NCBI GenBank assembly: GCA_016932995.1
Contig: JAFGBU010000001.1
Coordinates: 59,770-123,769, forward strand
DNA: 64,000 nt
Source of the DNA: Desulfovibrionaceae bacterium
GTDB lineage: Bacteria; Desulfobacterota; Desulfovibrionia; Desulfovibrionales; Desulfovibrionaceae
Direction of reading: 5' to 3'
In this document: piece after piece, positions 54,173-63,909 of the stretch
Layout: the number at the start of each line of letters is the position of its first letter
How positions within the stretch are numbered: position 1 is the first letter of the stretch
Made by a program: the position numbers and the translations under genes
The notes under the pieces: generated by a model
What the model saw: only the letters and a program-made list of their open reading frames with translations
Told to the model about the DNA's origin: nothing
Database searches by the model: none

Positions 54173-54952
54173 CTAGTCCTTTTCCAGGAATCTTTCAATA
54201 CGCGCGAACGCGGAGTGGTCGTGGATGGACTCGAAGCTCTCGACCTCGACCGTGAACCAGGTGATCCGGGGGTGCTCGGACAGGGCCTTGGCCGCGGCCC
54301 GGACCACGTCCTCGACAAAGGCCGGGTTGGAAAAGGCGCTCTCGGTGACGAACTTCTCGTCCTCGCGCTTGAGCAGGGTGTAGACCGGGGACGAACCGGA
54401 GTTGCGGGCTATCTCGATCAGCTCCTCGAGCCAGACGAAGCCCTTGAACCGGGTCTTGATGCGCACCACGGCGCGCTGGCTGTGGGCGCCGCGGTCGCTG
54501 ATGGCCTGGGAGCAGGGGCACACGGTCATGACCGGGACCCGGACCTCCAGGGTGAAGGTGATCCGGCCGTCCTCGAAGCGGCCGCTCATGGCGCAGTCGT
54601 AGCCCATGAGCCCCGAGCACCTGCTCACCGGCGAGGTCTGGCGCAGGAAATAGGGAAACGAGAACCTGGCATAGGCCCGCCTGGCCTTGAGCCGCTCGAT
54701 GATGTCCGAGAACAGGTTGCGCAGCGAGGCGTAGTCCAGGCCCTCGCTCCAGCTCTCCAGGGCGTCCACGAAGCGGCTCATGTGCGTGCCCTTGAACTCG
54801 GCGGGCAGGTCCACGGACAGGTCCACCCTGGCCACGGTGTGCTGGGTCCCGGACTCCCGGTCCCGGACCACCAGGGGCAGCCGCAGGTCCTTGACCCCGA
54901 CCCGGTCTATGTCCAGGGGCACGCCCGAGGGCCGGCTCTGCACGTCCTCCAT
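54173..54952 (-). CDS. folE2: GTP cyclohydrolase IB (FolE2)
   Basis: 259 residues. Converts GTP to dihydroneopterin triphosphate, the first step to folate. Family stretches [32 protein letters not shown] (shortened: [14 protein letters not shown]), and the metal/catalytic [18 protein letters not shown]. FolE2 works with several metals and replaces zinc-dependent FolE. The start overlaps the nikR stop by 1 nt (TGATG), indicating coupling. Confidence 0.94.
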   Translation of the reverse strand: MEDVQSRPSGVPLDIDRVGVKDLRLPLVVRDRESGTQHTVARVDLSVDLPAEFKGTHMSRFVDALESWSEGLDYASLRNLFSDIIERLKARRAYARFSFPYFLRQTSPVSRCSGLMGYDCAMSGRFEDGRITFTLEVRVPVMTVCPCSQAISDRGAHSQRAVVRIKTRFKGFVWLEELIEIARNSGSSPVYTLLKREDEKFVTESAFSNPAFVEDVVRAAAKALSEHPRITWFTVEVESFESIHDHSAFARIERFLEKD

Positions 54953-55371
54953 CAGAGCAGCTCCTGTCCGGTGGTGGTCAGGACCAATTGACCGTGCTTG
55001 ACGCCCTTGGTCGAGATGAGCCTCTCGCCCAGGCGCTTGATCATGTCCGCCTCGCCCCGGAGCACGATGACCTCCAGGCAGTTGTGGTGGTCCAGGTGCA
55101 CGTGCATGGAGGAGAGGATGACCTCGTGGTGGTCGTGCTGGATCTCGGTCAATTTCTGGGCCAGGCCGCTTATGTGGTGGTCGTAGACCATGGACAGGGT
55201 CCCGGCCACCTCGCCCTCGGCCCCCTCCCACTCCTTGCGCACCAGCACGTTCCTGATCAGGTCCCTGATGGCCTCGGAACGGGTCTGGTAGCTCTTGTCC
55301 TCGCAGAGCCGGTCGAACTTCTCCAAGAGGTCCGAGTTTAGGGACACGCCGAAGCGTATGGTCTTGCCCAT
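54952..55371 (-). CDS. nikR: Nickel-responsive regulator NikR
   Basis: 139 residues. Ribbon-helix-helix DNA-binding part ([31 protein letters not shown]) and ACT-like metal domain. Ni ligands: His79, His90, His92 and Cys98, with the same spacing as E. coli His76/87/89/Cys95 ([20 protein letters not shown]). It represses nickel uptake when Ni is ample; hydrogenases of sulfate reducers need Ni. No nickel transporter is adjacent, only folE2. Confidence 0.95.
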   Translation of the reverse strand: MGKTIRFGVSLNSDLLEKFDRLCEDKSYQTRSEAIRDLIRNVLVRKEWEGAEGEVAGTLSMVYDHHISGLAQKLTEIQHDHHEVILSSMHVHLDHHNCLEVIVLRGEADMIKRLGERLISTKGVKHGQLVLTTTGQELL

Positions 55372-55390
55372 TTGCCCTACTCCAGGCCGG

Positions 55391-56089
55391 TCATTGGTTC
55401 AGAACCAGCCGCCAGAGGGTGACCGTGGCCCCCTGGCCGCCGCAGAACGCCTTTTGCTCCGAGAGCCTCTCCACGTCCAGGCCCTGGGCCGCGAAGGCCT
55501 GGGAGGCCTGCTCGCCCAGGCCCCGCCTGGGCTCGGCCGCCAGGACCACGCCCCCGGGCGCGAGCGCGGTCTTGAAAAGTCCTAGCAGGGGCCCGAAAAA
55601 ACGCCTCTCGTAGAACAGGTCCGCGCAGAGTATCAACGGGAACGACCCGGGCCTGAACCCGGGCTCGCGCCAGTCCATCTGGACCCACAGGGGCTGGGGC
55701 ACGCGGTTGGCCAGGGCGTTTGTCCTGGCAAGGCCAAGGGCCGGCCGCTCGTAGTCCAGGGCCACGACCCGGGCCCCGAGCCAGGAGGCGACCATGGCCG
55801 TGAGCCCCAGGCCGCAGCCCACATCCAGGCAGGCCCGGCCCCTGACCCGGTCCCTGTTCTCGCCCAGCCAGGCGGCCAGGACCAGGCCCGCGGGCCAGAC
55901 CTCGGCCCAATAGGGCAGCCGCTCGTCCGGGCCGAAATCCTCACTGCCCATGGCCTCCCAGAGAGCCTCCAGCCCGGGCCCGCGCTCCAGGACCCAGTCC
56001 CGGCCGCAGGCCTCGACTTTAAGCCGCGATGAGCCGCCCTGCCCACCGCCCGGCCCCGGCGGCCGAACCTTGGTCCCGGTGATGGTCAC
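55391..56089 (-). CDS. Class I SAM-dependent methyltransferase
   Basis: About 232 residues. The segment [20 protein letters not shown] and SAM motif [20 protein letters not shown] resemble the protein-lysine/ nicotinamide-N-methyltransferase (METTL/ETFB-KMT) group; [20 protein letters not shown] completes the site. The substrate is unknown, possibly a protein. The start is uncertain (GTG 56089 has no clear ribosome site; ATG near 55950 is too far inside). It is 19 nt before nikR on the same strand. Confidence 0.8.
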   Translation of the reverse strand: MTITGTKVRPPGPGGGQGGSSRLKVEACGRDWVLERGPGLEALWEAMGSEDFGPDERLPYWAEVWPAGLVLAAWLGENRDRVRGRACLDVGCGLGLTAMVASWLGARVVALDYERPALGLARTNALANRVPQPLWVQMDWREPGFRPGSFPLILCADLFYERRFFGPLLGLFKTALAPGGVVLAAEPRRGLGEQASQAFAAQGLDVERLSEQKAFCGGQGATVTLWRLVLNQ

Positions 56090-56175
56090 AGCACGGATAT
56101 ACAATCCGGTCGTGTTATCGGCAAGAAAAAAAATATCCGCTCGCGGTGCCGCACCAGGCGCGCAGGTGACACAAA

Positions 56176-56196
56176 CAGGGCCAAGACTTGGCCCTG
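56176..56196. promoter_or_regulatory. 21-nt palindrome upstream of gcvH
   Basis: CAGGGCCAAG (56176-56185), central A, CTTGGCCCTG (56187-56196), a perfect dyad about 137 nt before gcvH. A possible operator for the gcv operon. The rest of the 56,090-56,332 gap shows no clear promoter or riboswitch. Confidence 0.4.
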
Positions 56197-56332
56197 GACA
56201 CGGGTTTCCTTCCCCGGTCAGGGGTGATATTAGCGGGGGCAAAATGTTTTTCGACTTTAGGGCCCCATTTGAGGCCGCCTCGCGCCCTGGGCAAGGACAG
56301 CGCCCGGACGCCGCACGCAAGGAGGAAATTCG

Positions 56333-56713
56333 ATGTATCCCAATGACCTGCTGTATACTAAAACGCACGAATGGGCCCGGGTGGAAGGCGAAACAGCCAC
56401 CATGGGCGTCACCTGGTTCGCCCAGGAGCAGCTGGGCGACCTGACCTTTGTCGAGCTCCCCGAGATCGGCCGAAGCGTGACGCCGGGCGAGGAGATCGGC
56501 TCCGTGGAGTCGGTCAAGGCGGCCAGCGAGATATACTCGCCGCTCGCGGGCGAGGTCATTAAGGTCAACCAGGACCTGGAAAACGCCCCGGAGCTGGTCA
56601 ACCAGGACCCCTACGGCCGGGGCTGGATGGTCAGGATCAGGCTTTCGGCCAGGCCCGAGGGCCTGCTCGAGGCCTCGGCCTACGCCGCCCTGACGGCCGG
56701 CCAAGGCCACTGA
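56333..56713 (+). CDS. gcvH: Glycine cleavage system H protein
   Basis: 126 residues. The lipoyl attachment site is Lys62 in [33 protein letters not shown] is the conserved opening. It carries the aminomethyl group between P, T and L proteins. Strong site AAGGAGG precedes the ATG. It begins the gcv operon. Confidence 0.97.
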   Translation: MYPNDLLYTKTHEWARVEGETATMGVTWFAQEQLGDLTFVELPEIGRSVTPGEEIGSVESVKAASEIYSPLAGEVIKVNQDLENAPELVNQDPYGRGWMVRIRLSARPEGLLEASAYAALTAGQGH

Positions 56714-56740
56714 TCCGCTGCCGGAACCAAGGAGGAGCCC

Positions 56741-58075
56741 ATGCCCTTTGTCCCCCACACCCAGGAAGAGGTCCGGGCCATGCTCCGAACCATCGGCGCG
56801 GACTCGATCCAGGACCTGTTCGCCGAGCTCGGGCCCGAGATGCGGCCCAAGAGCTTCGACCTGCCCGAGGGCAAGAGCGAGATGGAGGTCCTGGCGCACA
56901 TGGAGCGCCTGGCGAACAGGAACCTGAGCGGCCTGGTCAGCTTCCTGGGCGCGGGCTTCTACGACCACTACATCCCCTCGGCCGTGGACGCCCTGACCAG
57001 CCGCGGCGAGTTCCTGACCGCGTACACGCCCTACCAGGCCGAGGCCTCCCAGGGCACGCTCCAGGCCATATTCGAGTACCAGACGGCCATGGCCAGGCTC
57101 TTCGGCCTGGACTGCGCCAACGCCAGCGTCTACGACGGGGGCACGGCCCTGTACGAGGCCCTGATGATGGCCGTGCGCAAGACCAAGAGGCGCAAGGTCC
57201 TGGTCAGCGGGGCCCTGAACCCGATCTACCGGGTCATGCTCGACTCCTACACCAAAAACCTGAACCTTGAGTTCGAGACCGCGCCCCACGCGGCCGGCCG
57301 CACGGACCAGCAGGGCCTGGCCCGGGCCCTGGACGAGTCCACGGCCGCGATCCTGGTGCAGAACCCGAACTTCTTCGGGGCGCTCAACGACTTCACAGAG
57401 CTGTTTGAAAAGGCCAGGGCCCTCGGCGTGGTCTGCGTGGTCTCGGGCTACCCGGTCCTGCAGTCCGTGCTCAAGACCCCGGGCGAGATGGGCGCGGACA
57501 TCGCCGTGGCCGAGGGCCAGAGCCTGGGCCTGCCCCTGTCCTTCGGCGGGCCGTACCTCGGGGTCATGACCTGCACCCGGGACATGGTCCGCCAGCTGCC
57601 CGGCCGCATCGCCGGCCGGACCATCGATACCGAGGGCCGCACCGGCTACGTGCTCACCCTCCAGGCCAGGGAGCAGCACATCCGCCGCCAGAAGGCGACC
57701 TCGAACATCTGCTCCAACCAGGCCCTGTGCGCCCTGCGCGCCCTGGTCCAGGTCTGCCTGCTCGGCGAAGAGGGACTGAGGCGAGCGGCCGGGCTGTCCA
57801 TCGAGCGGGCCCACTACGCGGCCGAGAGGCTGACGGCGATAGACGGGGTGGAGATGCTGAGCCGCGCGCCGTTCGGAAACGAGTTCGCCGTGACCCTGCC
57901 CAAAAGCGCCCTCAGCGTGATCGACGAACTCACCAGGCGCGGCTACGTGCCCGGGTTCCCCCTGGGCCTGTACTACAAGGACCTGGACAACGGGCTGCTC
58001 GTGGCCTGCACCGAAAAGACCGGCCAGGAGGACATCGGGATACTGGCCGAGATGCTGCGGGGGGCGCTCAGATGA
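56741..58075 (+). CDS. gcvPA: Glycine decarboxylase subunit 1 (GcvPA)
   Basis: 444 residues. The N-terminal half of the P protein in split form. FVPHTQEEVRAMLRTIGADS, FLGAGFYDHYIPSAVDALTS and AYTPYQAEASQGTLQAIFEY are typical. It pairs with GcvPB to decarboxylate glycine with PLP. The stop overlaps gcvPB by 4 nt (ATGA). Confidence 0.96.
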   Translation: MPFVPHTQEEVRAMLRTIGADSIQDLFAELGPEMRPKSFDLPEGKSEMEVLAHMERLANRNLSGLVSFLGAGFYDHYIPSAVDALTSRGEFLTAYTPYQAEASQGTLQAIFEYQTAMARLFGLDCANASVYDGGTALYEALMMAVRKTKRRKVLVSGALNPIYRVMLDSYTKNLNLEFETAPHAAGRTDQQGLARALDESTAAILVQNPNFFGALNDFTELFEKARALGVVCVVSGYPVLQSVLKTPGEMGADIAVAEGQSLGLPLSFGGPYLGVMTCTRDMVRQLPGRIAGRTIDTEGRTGYVLTLQAREQHIRRQKATSNICSNQALCALRALVQVCLLGEEGLRRAAGLSIERAHYAAERLTAIDGVEMLSRAPFGNEFAVTLPKSALSVIDELTRRGYVPGFPLGLYYKDLDNGLLVACTEKTGQEDIGILAEMLRGALR

Positions 58076-59517
58076 AGACCGTGTTCGCGAAATCCGCCCC
58101 GGGCAGGCAGGGCGTCTGGCCCCAGGCCCCGGCCAAGGACCCCTCGGCCTATGTGCCCGAAAACCTGCTGCGCAAGACCTGCGCCGGGCTGCCCTCCCTG
58201 TCCGAGCTGGACGTGGTCCGGCACTTCAGCGGCCTGTCCAGGCAAAACTTCGGGGTGGACGGCAACTTCTACCCGCTCGGCTCGTGCACCATGAAGTACA
58301 ACCCCAGGTTCATGGAGGCCGCGGCCAATCTACCCGGGTTCACCAGGCTGCACCCGGTCCTGCCCCAGCTCAAGGGCGCGGGCCGGCACTGCCAGGGCGC
58401 CCTGGAGGTCATGTACGAGATGGAGCGGCTGCTGTGCGAGATCTGCGGCATGGACGCCTTCACCCTGCATCCCATGGCCGGGGCCCACGGCGAGCTCACC
58501 GGGGCCATGATCATCGCCGCCTACCACAAGGACAAGGGCAACAAGAGGACCAAGATCATCTGCCCGGACTCGGCCCACGGCACCAACCCGGCCTCCGCGG
58601 CCATCGCCGGGTTCGAGGTCGTCAGCGTGCCCTCCAAGGACGGCATGGTGGACCCCGAGGCCCTGGCCCGGGTCCTGGACGACCAGGTCGCGGGCATGAT
58701 GATGACCTGCCCCAACACCCTGGGCCTGTTCGAGCGCCGCCTGCCCGAGATCGTGGCCCTCTTGAGGCAGGTGGACGCCCTGCTCTACTACGACGGGGCC
58801 AACCTGAACGCCATCCTGGGCAAGATGCGCGTGGGCGACGTGGGCTTCGACGTGGTCCACCTGAACCTGCACAAGACCTTCGGCACGCCCCACGGCGGCG
58901 GGGGCCCGGGCGCGGGTCCCGTGGGCGTGTCCCGGCGGCTGACCCCGTATCTGCCCATATCCAGGGTCGTGCGGCTCAAGGACGGCCAGTTCTTCCTGGA
59001 CTACGACCGGCCCAAGTCCATCGGCTACGTGGCCCCGTTCTACGGAAACTTCGGGGTCGCGCTCAAGGCCTACGCCTACATCCTGCGCCTGGGCCGGGAG
59101 GGGCTCGTCCGGGTCTCGGAGAACGCGGTGCTGGCCGCCAACTACCTGAGAAAGCGCATCGAGAAGCACCTGGACATCCCCTTCAACCGGACCTGCATGC
59201 ACGAGTTCGTGGCCTCGGCCGTGAACCTGGCCGGCCGCGGCGTGCGCGCCCTGGACATCGCCAAGGCCCTGCTGGACAAGGGCTGTCACGCGCCCACGAT
59301 CTACTTCCCGCTCATCGTCAGGGAAGCGATCATGATCGAGCCCACCGAGACCGAGAACAAGGCCACCCTGGACCGCTTCGTGGACGACCTTGTGGACATT
59401 TTGTCCTCGGCCTCGGCCGACCCCGCGGCCGTGCTCGCCGCGCCCAGGACACTGCCCGTGTCCAGGCTGGACGAGACCAGGGCCGCCCGGGCCATGGAGC
59501 TGACCGATGATTCATGA
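58072..59517 (+). CDS. gcvPB: Glycine decarboxylase subunit 2 (GcvPB)
   Basis: 481 residues. PLP lysine in HLNLHKTFGTPHGGGGPGAG. HPMAGAHGELTGAMIIAAYH and MKYNPRFME near the front are conserved. With GcvPA it makes the active P protein. Its 3' end overlaps lpd by 11 nt. Confidence 0.96.
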   Translation: MKTVFAKSAPGRQGVWPQAPAKDPSAYVPENLLRKTCAGLPSLSELDVVRHFSGLSRQNFGVDGNFYPLGSCTMKYNPRFMEAAANLPGFTRLHPVLPQLKGAGRHCQGALEVMYEMERLLCEICGMDAFTLHPMAGAHGELTGAMIIAAYHKDKGNKRTKIICPDSAHGTNPASAAIAGFEVVSVPSKDGMVDPEALARVLDDQVAGMMMTCPNTLGLFERRLPEIVALLRQVDALLYYDGANLNAILGKMRVGDVGFDVVHLNLHKTFGTPHGGGGPGAGPVGVSRRLTPYLPISRVVRLKDGQFFLDYDRPKSIGYVAPFYGNFGVALKAYAYILRLGREGLVRVSENAVLAANYLRKRIEKHLDIPFNRTCMHEFVASAVNLAGRGVRALDIAKALLDKGCHAPTIYFPLIVREAIMIEPTETENKATLDRFVDDLVDILSSASADPAAVLAAPRTLPVSRLDETRAARAMELTDDS

Positions 59518-60868
59518 CCTGGCCGTGCTCGGGGCCGGGCCGGGCGGATTCGAGGCCGCGCTCGCCGCATCCCGGGCGGGTCTTAAGACCGCGCTGGTGG
59601 AAAAGGACGAGCTGGGCGGGGTCTGCCTGAACCGCGGCTGCGTCCCCAGCAAGCTCCTGCTCGGCGCGCTCTGCCCGGCCGAAGAGCTCCGGGCCCTGGG
59701 CCGGGCCGGGCTGTGCAGGGCCGAGTTCAGGCCCGACCTGGCCGCGATCAGGGCCCGCAGCCAGAGGATCATGGCCGCGACCCGAAAGGCCATGGCCAAG
59801 AGGCTCGCTGAGGCCGGGGTGGATGTCGTCCGGGGCCAAGGCGCGCTCTTCGGCCCGAATCGGCTGCTGGTCGAGACCCCGGAGGGGCAAAAAGACATCG
59901 AGTTCAAGGACCTGATCCTGGCCACGGGCTCGCGTCCGGCAATGTTCCCCGGGCTTGAAGCGGACAACGAAAACGTGCTCGACTCCAGCGCCTTCCTGGA
60001 CCTGGACCGGCCGCCCGCGAGCCTGATCGTGGTCGGGGCCGGGTTCATCGGCCTGGAGATGGCCTGCATGGCCCATCTGCTGGGCGCCGAGATAACCCTT
60101 GTGGACGCGCTTACGCGCCCGGCCGCGGGCGAGGACCCCGAGGTCTCGGCCGAGATCGAGGCCGCCTGCCGCCGCCGGGGCTGGGACCTGCGCCTGGGGG
60201 TCAGGGTCGAGTCCCTGGCAACCGGGCAGGGCCAAGCCAAGCTGGTGCTCAAGGGCGGGGAGACGATCCTCGCGCACAAGGCCCTGGCCGCGGTGGGCCG
60301 GACCCCGAACTCCCAGGGCCTGGGCCTCGAAGACGCGGGCATGGCCCTTGAGGGCCCGGGCTGGGTGCGCACGGACCAGAACCTCATGGCCTCGGCCAAC
60401 GCCTACGCCGTGGGCGACGTCAACGGCCGGCTGCTTTTGGCCCACGCCGCGGCCGACCAGGCCCGCTACGCGGTCAGGCGCGTCCTGGGCCTGGAAAAGG
60501 GCCCCTACGCCCCGGGCCCGGTGCCGAGCGTGATCTACGGCTCGCCCGAGGTCCTGCGCGTCGGGGCCATGGCCGCAGAGCTCAAGGCCCAGGGCAAGAG
60601 CCCCGAGGTCTCCCGCGCGGCACTGGCCGCCAACCCCATTGCCCAGGCCCACGCCGCGCCCCAGGGCCTGGTCAAGGTCGTCTGGCTCGACGGCCGGGTG
60701 GCCGGGGTCACGGCCGTGGGCTTCGAGGTCTCGCGCCTGACAGGGACGGCCATGGCCGCGGTGACCGGGTCTTGGACCAGGCAGCGGGCCGAGGCCGCGA
60801 TATTCGCCCATCCGACCCTGGACGAGGCCCTGCGCGAGGCCCTGCTGGCCGAGCGGACCAGGGCCTAG
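59507..60868 (+). CDS. lpdA: Dihydrolipoyl dehydrogenase
   Basis: 453 residues. FAD-binding VLGAGPGGFEAALAASRAGL, redox disulfide GGVCLNRGCVPSK, NAD site VVGAGFIGLEMACMAHLLGA and C-terminal FAHPTLDEALREAL (His-Glu pair region). It reoxidises the lipoyl arm of GcvH. It ends the operon; gcvT is not present here. It converges with the ClC gene, overlapping its end by 4 nt. Confidence 0.95.
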   Translation: MIHDLAVLGAGPGGFEAALAASRAGLKTALVEKDELGGVCLNRGCVPSKLLLGALCPAEELRALGRAGLCRAEFRPDLAAIRARSQRIMAATRKAMAKRLAEAGVDVVRGQGALFGPNRLLVETPEGQKDIEFKDLILATGSRPAMFPGLEADNENVLDSSAFLDLDRPPASLIVVGAGFIGLEMACMAHLLGAEITLVDALTRPAAGEDPEVSAEIEAACRRRGWDLRLGVRVESLATGQGQAKLVLKGGETILAHKALAAVGRTPNSQGLGLEDAGMALEGPGWVRTDQNLMASANAYAVGDVNGRLLLAHAAADQARYAVRRVLGLEKGPYAPGPVPSVIYGSPEVLRVGAMAAELKAQGKSPEVSRAALAANPIAQAHAAPQGLVKVVWLDGRVAGVTAVGFEVSRLTGTAMAAVTGSWTRQRAEAAIFAHPTLDEALREALLAERTRA

Positions 60869-62601
60869 GCCTGCTCGATCTCCTTTTTTACCAGGGCCTG
60901 ACTGTAGGCCGCGGTGGCGGCGCGCTCGGTGAGCGTGCCCACCAGCCTGCCGGTCGAATGCGAGTCCACGACCGGCAGCTGGGACACGCCGCGCTCGGTC
61001 ATCTCGTCCATGGCCGTCTTCAGGTCGTCGTCCGGGGTGATCACGGCCAGCCCGGCGGTGGCGATGTCCTTGGCGATGAGCAGGCGCTGCAGGCCCTCCT
61101 CCTGAAACAGGGGCCGGATGTCGCGGAAGGAGATGATCCCGGTGAGCTCGCCCAGGTCGTTGACCATGTGCAGATAGGGCGCGTTCTCGGTCTTGAAGGT
61201 GTTGATGATCCGGTTCAGGGTCATGGACTCGGGTATGGTGAAGAAGTCCGAGGTCATGTGCTCCCGGACCTTGATCTCCTTGAGCACCGAGGAGGCGCGG
61301 CCCGCGGTGATGTCCACGCCCCGGCGCAGGAGCTTTATGGTGTAGATGGAACCGCGCCGCAGGCTCGAGTTGAGCACCGTGGCCGTGATGCAGGTGAGCA
61401 TGAGCGGCAGGATGATGGCATACTTGTTGGTCAGCTCGAAGATGATCAGTATGGCCGTGATCGGCGCGTAGGTGGTCCCGGCCACGACCCCGCCCATGGC
61501 CACCAGGGCGTAGGCCCCGGGCGAGGCGGTGATCCCGGGGAAGAGCGTGTTCACCAGCACCCCGAAGGCCCCGCCGGTCATGGCCCCGATGAACAGGGAG
61601 GGCGCGAAGATGCCGCCCGATCCGCCGCTGCCCAGGGTCACAGAGGTGGATATGATCTTGATCCCGACAAGCCCGGCCAGCAGGCCCAGGCCCATGCCGT
61701 TGGTCAGGGCCTGGTTCATGGCCCCGTAGCCCACGCCGAACACGTAGGGGCAGAAGACCAGTATCGCGCCCAGGACCACCCCGCCCGCCGCCGGCTTGAG
61801 CCAGCCCGGCGCGGGCAGGGCGTCGAACACGTCCTCGAACCTGTAGAGCACGCTGGTGAAGGTCATGGCCGCCAGCCCGGAGACCACCCCGAGCAGGGGG
61901 TAGAAACAGAACTCCCAGAGCGAGACTATGGAGTAGTCCGGGATGACGAAGGCCGGCAGGTCTCCGAAGTAGTAGCGGGAGATGGTCGTGGCCGTGACCG
62001 AGGACAAGACCACGGGCGAGAAGGACATCAGCCCGAAGTCGCCGATGATGATCTCCAGGGCGAACAGGACCCCGGCCATGGGCGCGTTGAACGTGGCCGC
62101 GATGCCCGCGGCCGCGCCGCAGCCGACCATGGTCTTCATGTGCAGGCCCGGGACCTTGAAGACCTGGCCCACGGTGGAGCCGATGGACGAGCCTATCTGG
62201 ACCATGGGGCCCTCGCGGCCCACCGAGCCGCCCGAGCCGATGGTTATGGCCGAGGCCATGATCTTGGCCATGGCCACCCTCTTGCGTATGTGCCCGCCGC
62301 GCAGGGCGATGGCCTCCATGACCTCGGGCACGCCGTGGCCCTTGGCCTCCTTGGCGAAGAAGTGGATGATCAGCCCGGCGGCCAGCCCGCCCAGGCCGGG
62401 CAGCCCGATCTTGAGCCAGACCGGAACCCTGTCGGCAAAAGTCAAAAAGTCCGCGCTGTTGTGGTAGAACAACCACTGCATGGACTTGAGCGCGAAGCGG
62501 AACAGGACCGCGCCGTACCCGGCCAACACCCCGATGAGTATGGCCAGGAAAAGCTGCCTGACGTTGCGCGCGACGCGGGGGTGTTTCAGTCTCCTGAACA
62601 A
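60865..62601 (-). CDS. ClC family chloride channel/antiporter with CBS domains
   Basis: 578 residues. About ten to twelve membrane segments up to about residue 430; selectivity motifs GSGGSVGREGP (gating Glu in GREGP), GHGVPEVMEAI in place of GSGIP, and GSGGSGGIFAPSLF. The C-terminal part (about 450-575) holds two CBS domains (HMTSDFFTIPESMTLNRIIN; VITPDDDLKTAMDEMTERGV), which often sense nucleotides. Likely a chloride or fluoride-insensitive Cl-/H+ transporter in the inner membrane. Confidence 0.93.
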   Translation of the reverse strand: MFRRLKHPRVARNVRQLFLAILIGVLAGYGAVLFRFALKSMQWLFYHNSADFLTFADRVPVWLKIGLPGLGGLAAGLIIHFFAKEAKGHGVPEVMEAIALRGGHIRKRVAMAKIMASAITIGSGGSVGREGPMVQIGSSIGSTVGQVFKVPGLHMKTMVGCGAAAGIAATFNAPMAGVLFALEIIIGDFGLMSFSPVVLSSVTATTISRYYFGDLPAFVIPDYSIVSLWEFCFYPLLGVVSGLAAMTFTSVLYRFEDVFDALPAPGWLKPAAGGVVLGAILVFCPYVFGVGYGAMNQALTNGMGLGLLAGLVGIKIISTSVTLGSGGSGGIFAPSLFIGAMTGGAFGVLVNTLFPGITASPGAYALVAMGGVVAGTTYAPITAILIIFELTNKYAIILPLMLTCITATVLNSSLRRGSIYTIKLLRRGVDITAGRASSVLKEIKVREHMTSDFFTIPESMTLNRIINTFKTENAPYLHMVNDLGELTGIISFRDIRPLFQEEGLQRLLIAKDIATAGLAVITPDDDLKTAMDEMTERGVSQLPVVDSHSTGRLVGTLTERAATAAYSQALVKKEIEQA

Positions 62602-62701
62602 GGCGGATTCTCAATGCCGGGCGTTGCTCGGTCCAATGGCCCGGCCGGGGCCCAAGGCCATGGATTCCAATGCGGTTTTCACAGCTTATGGACTAACCCT
62701 T

Positions 62702-62717
62702 TGGGCCGCGCTTTGCA
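62702..62717 (+). promoter_or_regulatory. Weak sigma-54-like site
   Basis: TGGGCCGCGCTTTGCA: GG-N10-GC spacing is correct and TTGCA is exact, but the -24 box matches only 4 of 6. It is about 80 nt before the gene at 62796. Confidence 0.3.
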
Positions 62718-62795
62718 AACCGGCCGCGGCTTGAACCCGGCCCGCAAAACAGTTACACCCGGCCAGGGCCGCAGGGCCCGGCCAAGGAGGCGCCA

Positions 62796-63314
62796 TTGAA
62801 ATCCATCAAGATCAAGGAAATCGGAATCAGCCCGGAGTTCGACATCTTCAGCTATTGCGAGCTGGCCGGGGACAACCGCCTGGACCAGGAGACCCTGGAC
62901 GAGCTCGGCGAGCGCTGGGACCAGTGGACCGGACGCATCAAGGCCTTCGAGCTGCTGAACCCGGTCGGCGGGGCCAAGTACCTGCTCATCTTCATGGACC
63001 AGGAGGTCGAGCAGGACATCGAAGAGGCCTGGCGGGAGTCGCCGGTCATGGGCCTGGCCCTGCACAACCTGGCCATCTGCATGGTCATGTCCGCGGCCCA
63101 GGGCCTGATACCCGAGCTGGCCGAGGGCTCCTGCGCGCCCCTGCCCAAGCCGGGCCCGGCCATCCAGGAGGCCTTCGAAGACCTGGGCCTTGCCTGGAGC
63201 GTGGAAGGGACCATAAACCGCCGCTTCGCGGTGTTCACGCCCTACCCCTACGCCGGGGGCTGCGAGATATGCTACCTGGAGCAGACCTGCCCCCGGAGCA
63301 GGACCAAGGCCTAG
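62796..63314 (+). CDS. Hypothetical protein with C-terminal Cys motif
   Basis: 172 residues, not recognised. A TTG start at 62796 is supported by AAGGAGG with 6-nt spacing; no ATG fits. Mixed alpha/beta, no signal or membrane segment. The C-terminus has GGCEICYLEQTCPRS, three Cys in a C-x2-C-x5-C pattern, suggesting metal or Fe-S binding. The central part (LLIFMDQEVEQDIEEAW, ALHNLAICMVMSAAQGLIPE) is family-like but unknown to me. It is divergent from the ClC gene. Confidence 0.7.
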   Translation: MKSIKIKEIGISPEFDIFSYCELAGDNRLDQETLDELGERWDQWTGRIKAFELLNPVGGAKYLLIFMDQEVEQDIEEAWRESPVMGLALHNLAICMVMSAAQGLIPELAEGSCAPLPKPGPAIQEAFEDLGLAWSVEGTINRRFAVFTPYPYAGGCEICYLEQTCPRSRTKA

Positions 63315-63354
63315 CCCGGGGCCGGGCCCGACGAACATCCGCGCTTCGCGGGCC

Positions 63355-63828
63355 TCAGGGGCCCTCGAACACGAAGTCCTTCAAGGGGTCCTTGTTTTCG
63401 AAGAATTTCTCGAGCCGGGGCCGGCACAAGGCCTTGATCTTGAGGTCGGCCACCTCCAGGCCGTGGCCCAGCCCGCCGTAGAGCAGAAGGGCGCGGTCGA
63501 TGAAGTCGGCGTCCACGAACGAGGCCCCGACCTTCATGGACTCGCCGCCCCAGGAGACCTCCAGGTCCAGGAGGTGGCGGCGTTCCGGCGGCCGGGTGAT
63601 TATCAGCCCGGTCTTGACCAGGGCCTCGACCACGGTCGCGGGCATGACCCCGCTCCAGCGCGCCAGGGCCTCGCAAAAGGCCGGTTGCAGGGCCAGGTAG
63701 TAGTGCGGTTCGAGCTTGCAGGCCACGGACCTGCCCGGGACGTTCAGGATGTAGGGGGTCTCGGCGTAGGCCCGGCCCAGGGCCTGTTGCAGCCTGCTGA
63801 CAATGGCCTGGTAGTCCTTGAGGGGCAT
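63355..63828 (-). CDS. Hypothetical protein
   Basis: 157 residues from ATG 63828 behind AGGAGGAG. A soluble alpha/beta protein with no Cys cluster of note; the N-terminal LKDYQAIVSRLQQALGRAYA is helical and HYYLALQPAFCEALARWSGV follows. A C-terminal beta part (DLEVSWGGESMKVGASFVDA) is conserved-looking. No family recognised. It faces the previous gene, 40 nt away, tail to tail. Confidence 0.65.
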   Translation of the reverse strand: MPLKDYQAIVSRLQQALGRAYAETPYILNVPGRSVACKLEPHYYLALQPAFCEALARWSGVMPATVVEALVKTGLIITRPPERRHLLDLEVSWGGESMKVGASFVDADFIDRALLLYGGLGHGLEVADLKIKALCRPRLEKFFENKDPLKDFVFEGP

Positions 63829-63909
63829 GGCTCTCCTCCTGTTGCGGACCAGAGCACAAAAACCGACTATTTTCAAGGCGAACGGGCCGGATCAGGCCCT
63901 AGCCGCACC

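Noticed and set aside
56090..56332. Possible glycine riboswitch before gcvH
   Set aside because: The conserved glycine-aptamer core could not be recognised; only a protein-operator-like palindrome is present.
59330..62614. Long minus-strand frame spanning gcvPB, lpd and the ClC region
   Set aside because: It crosses well-supported genes on both strands in the wrong frame and has no recognisable protein features.
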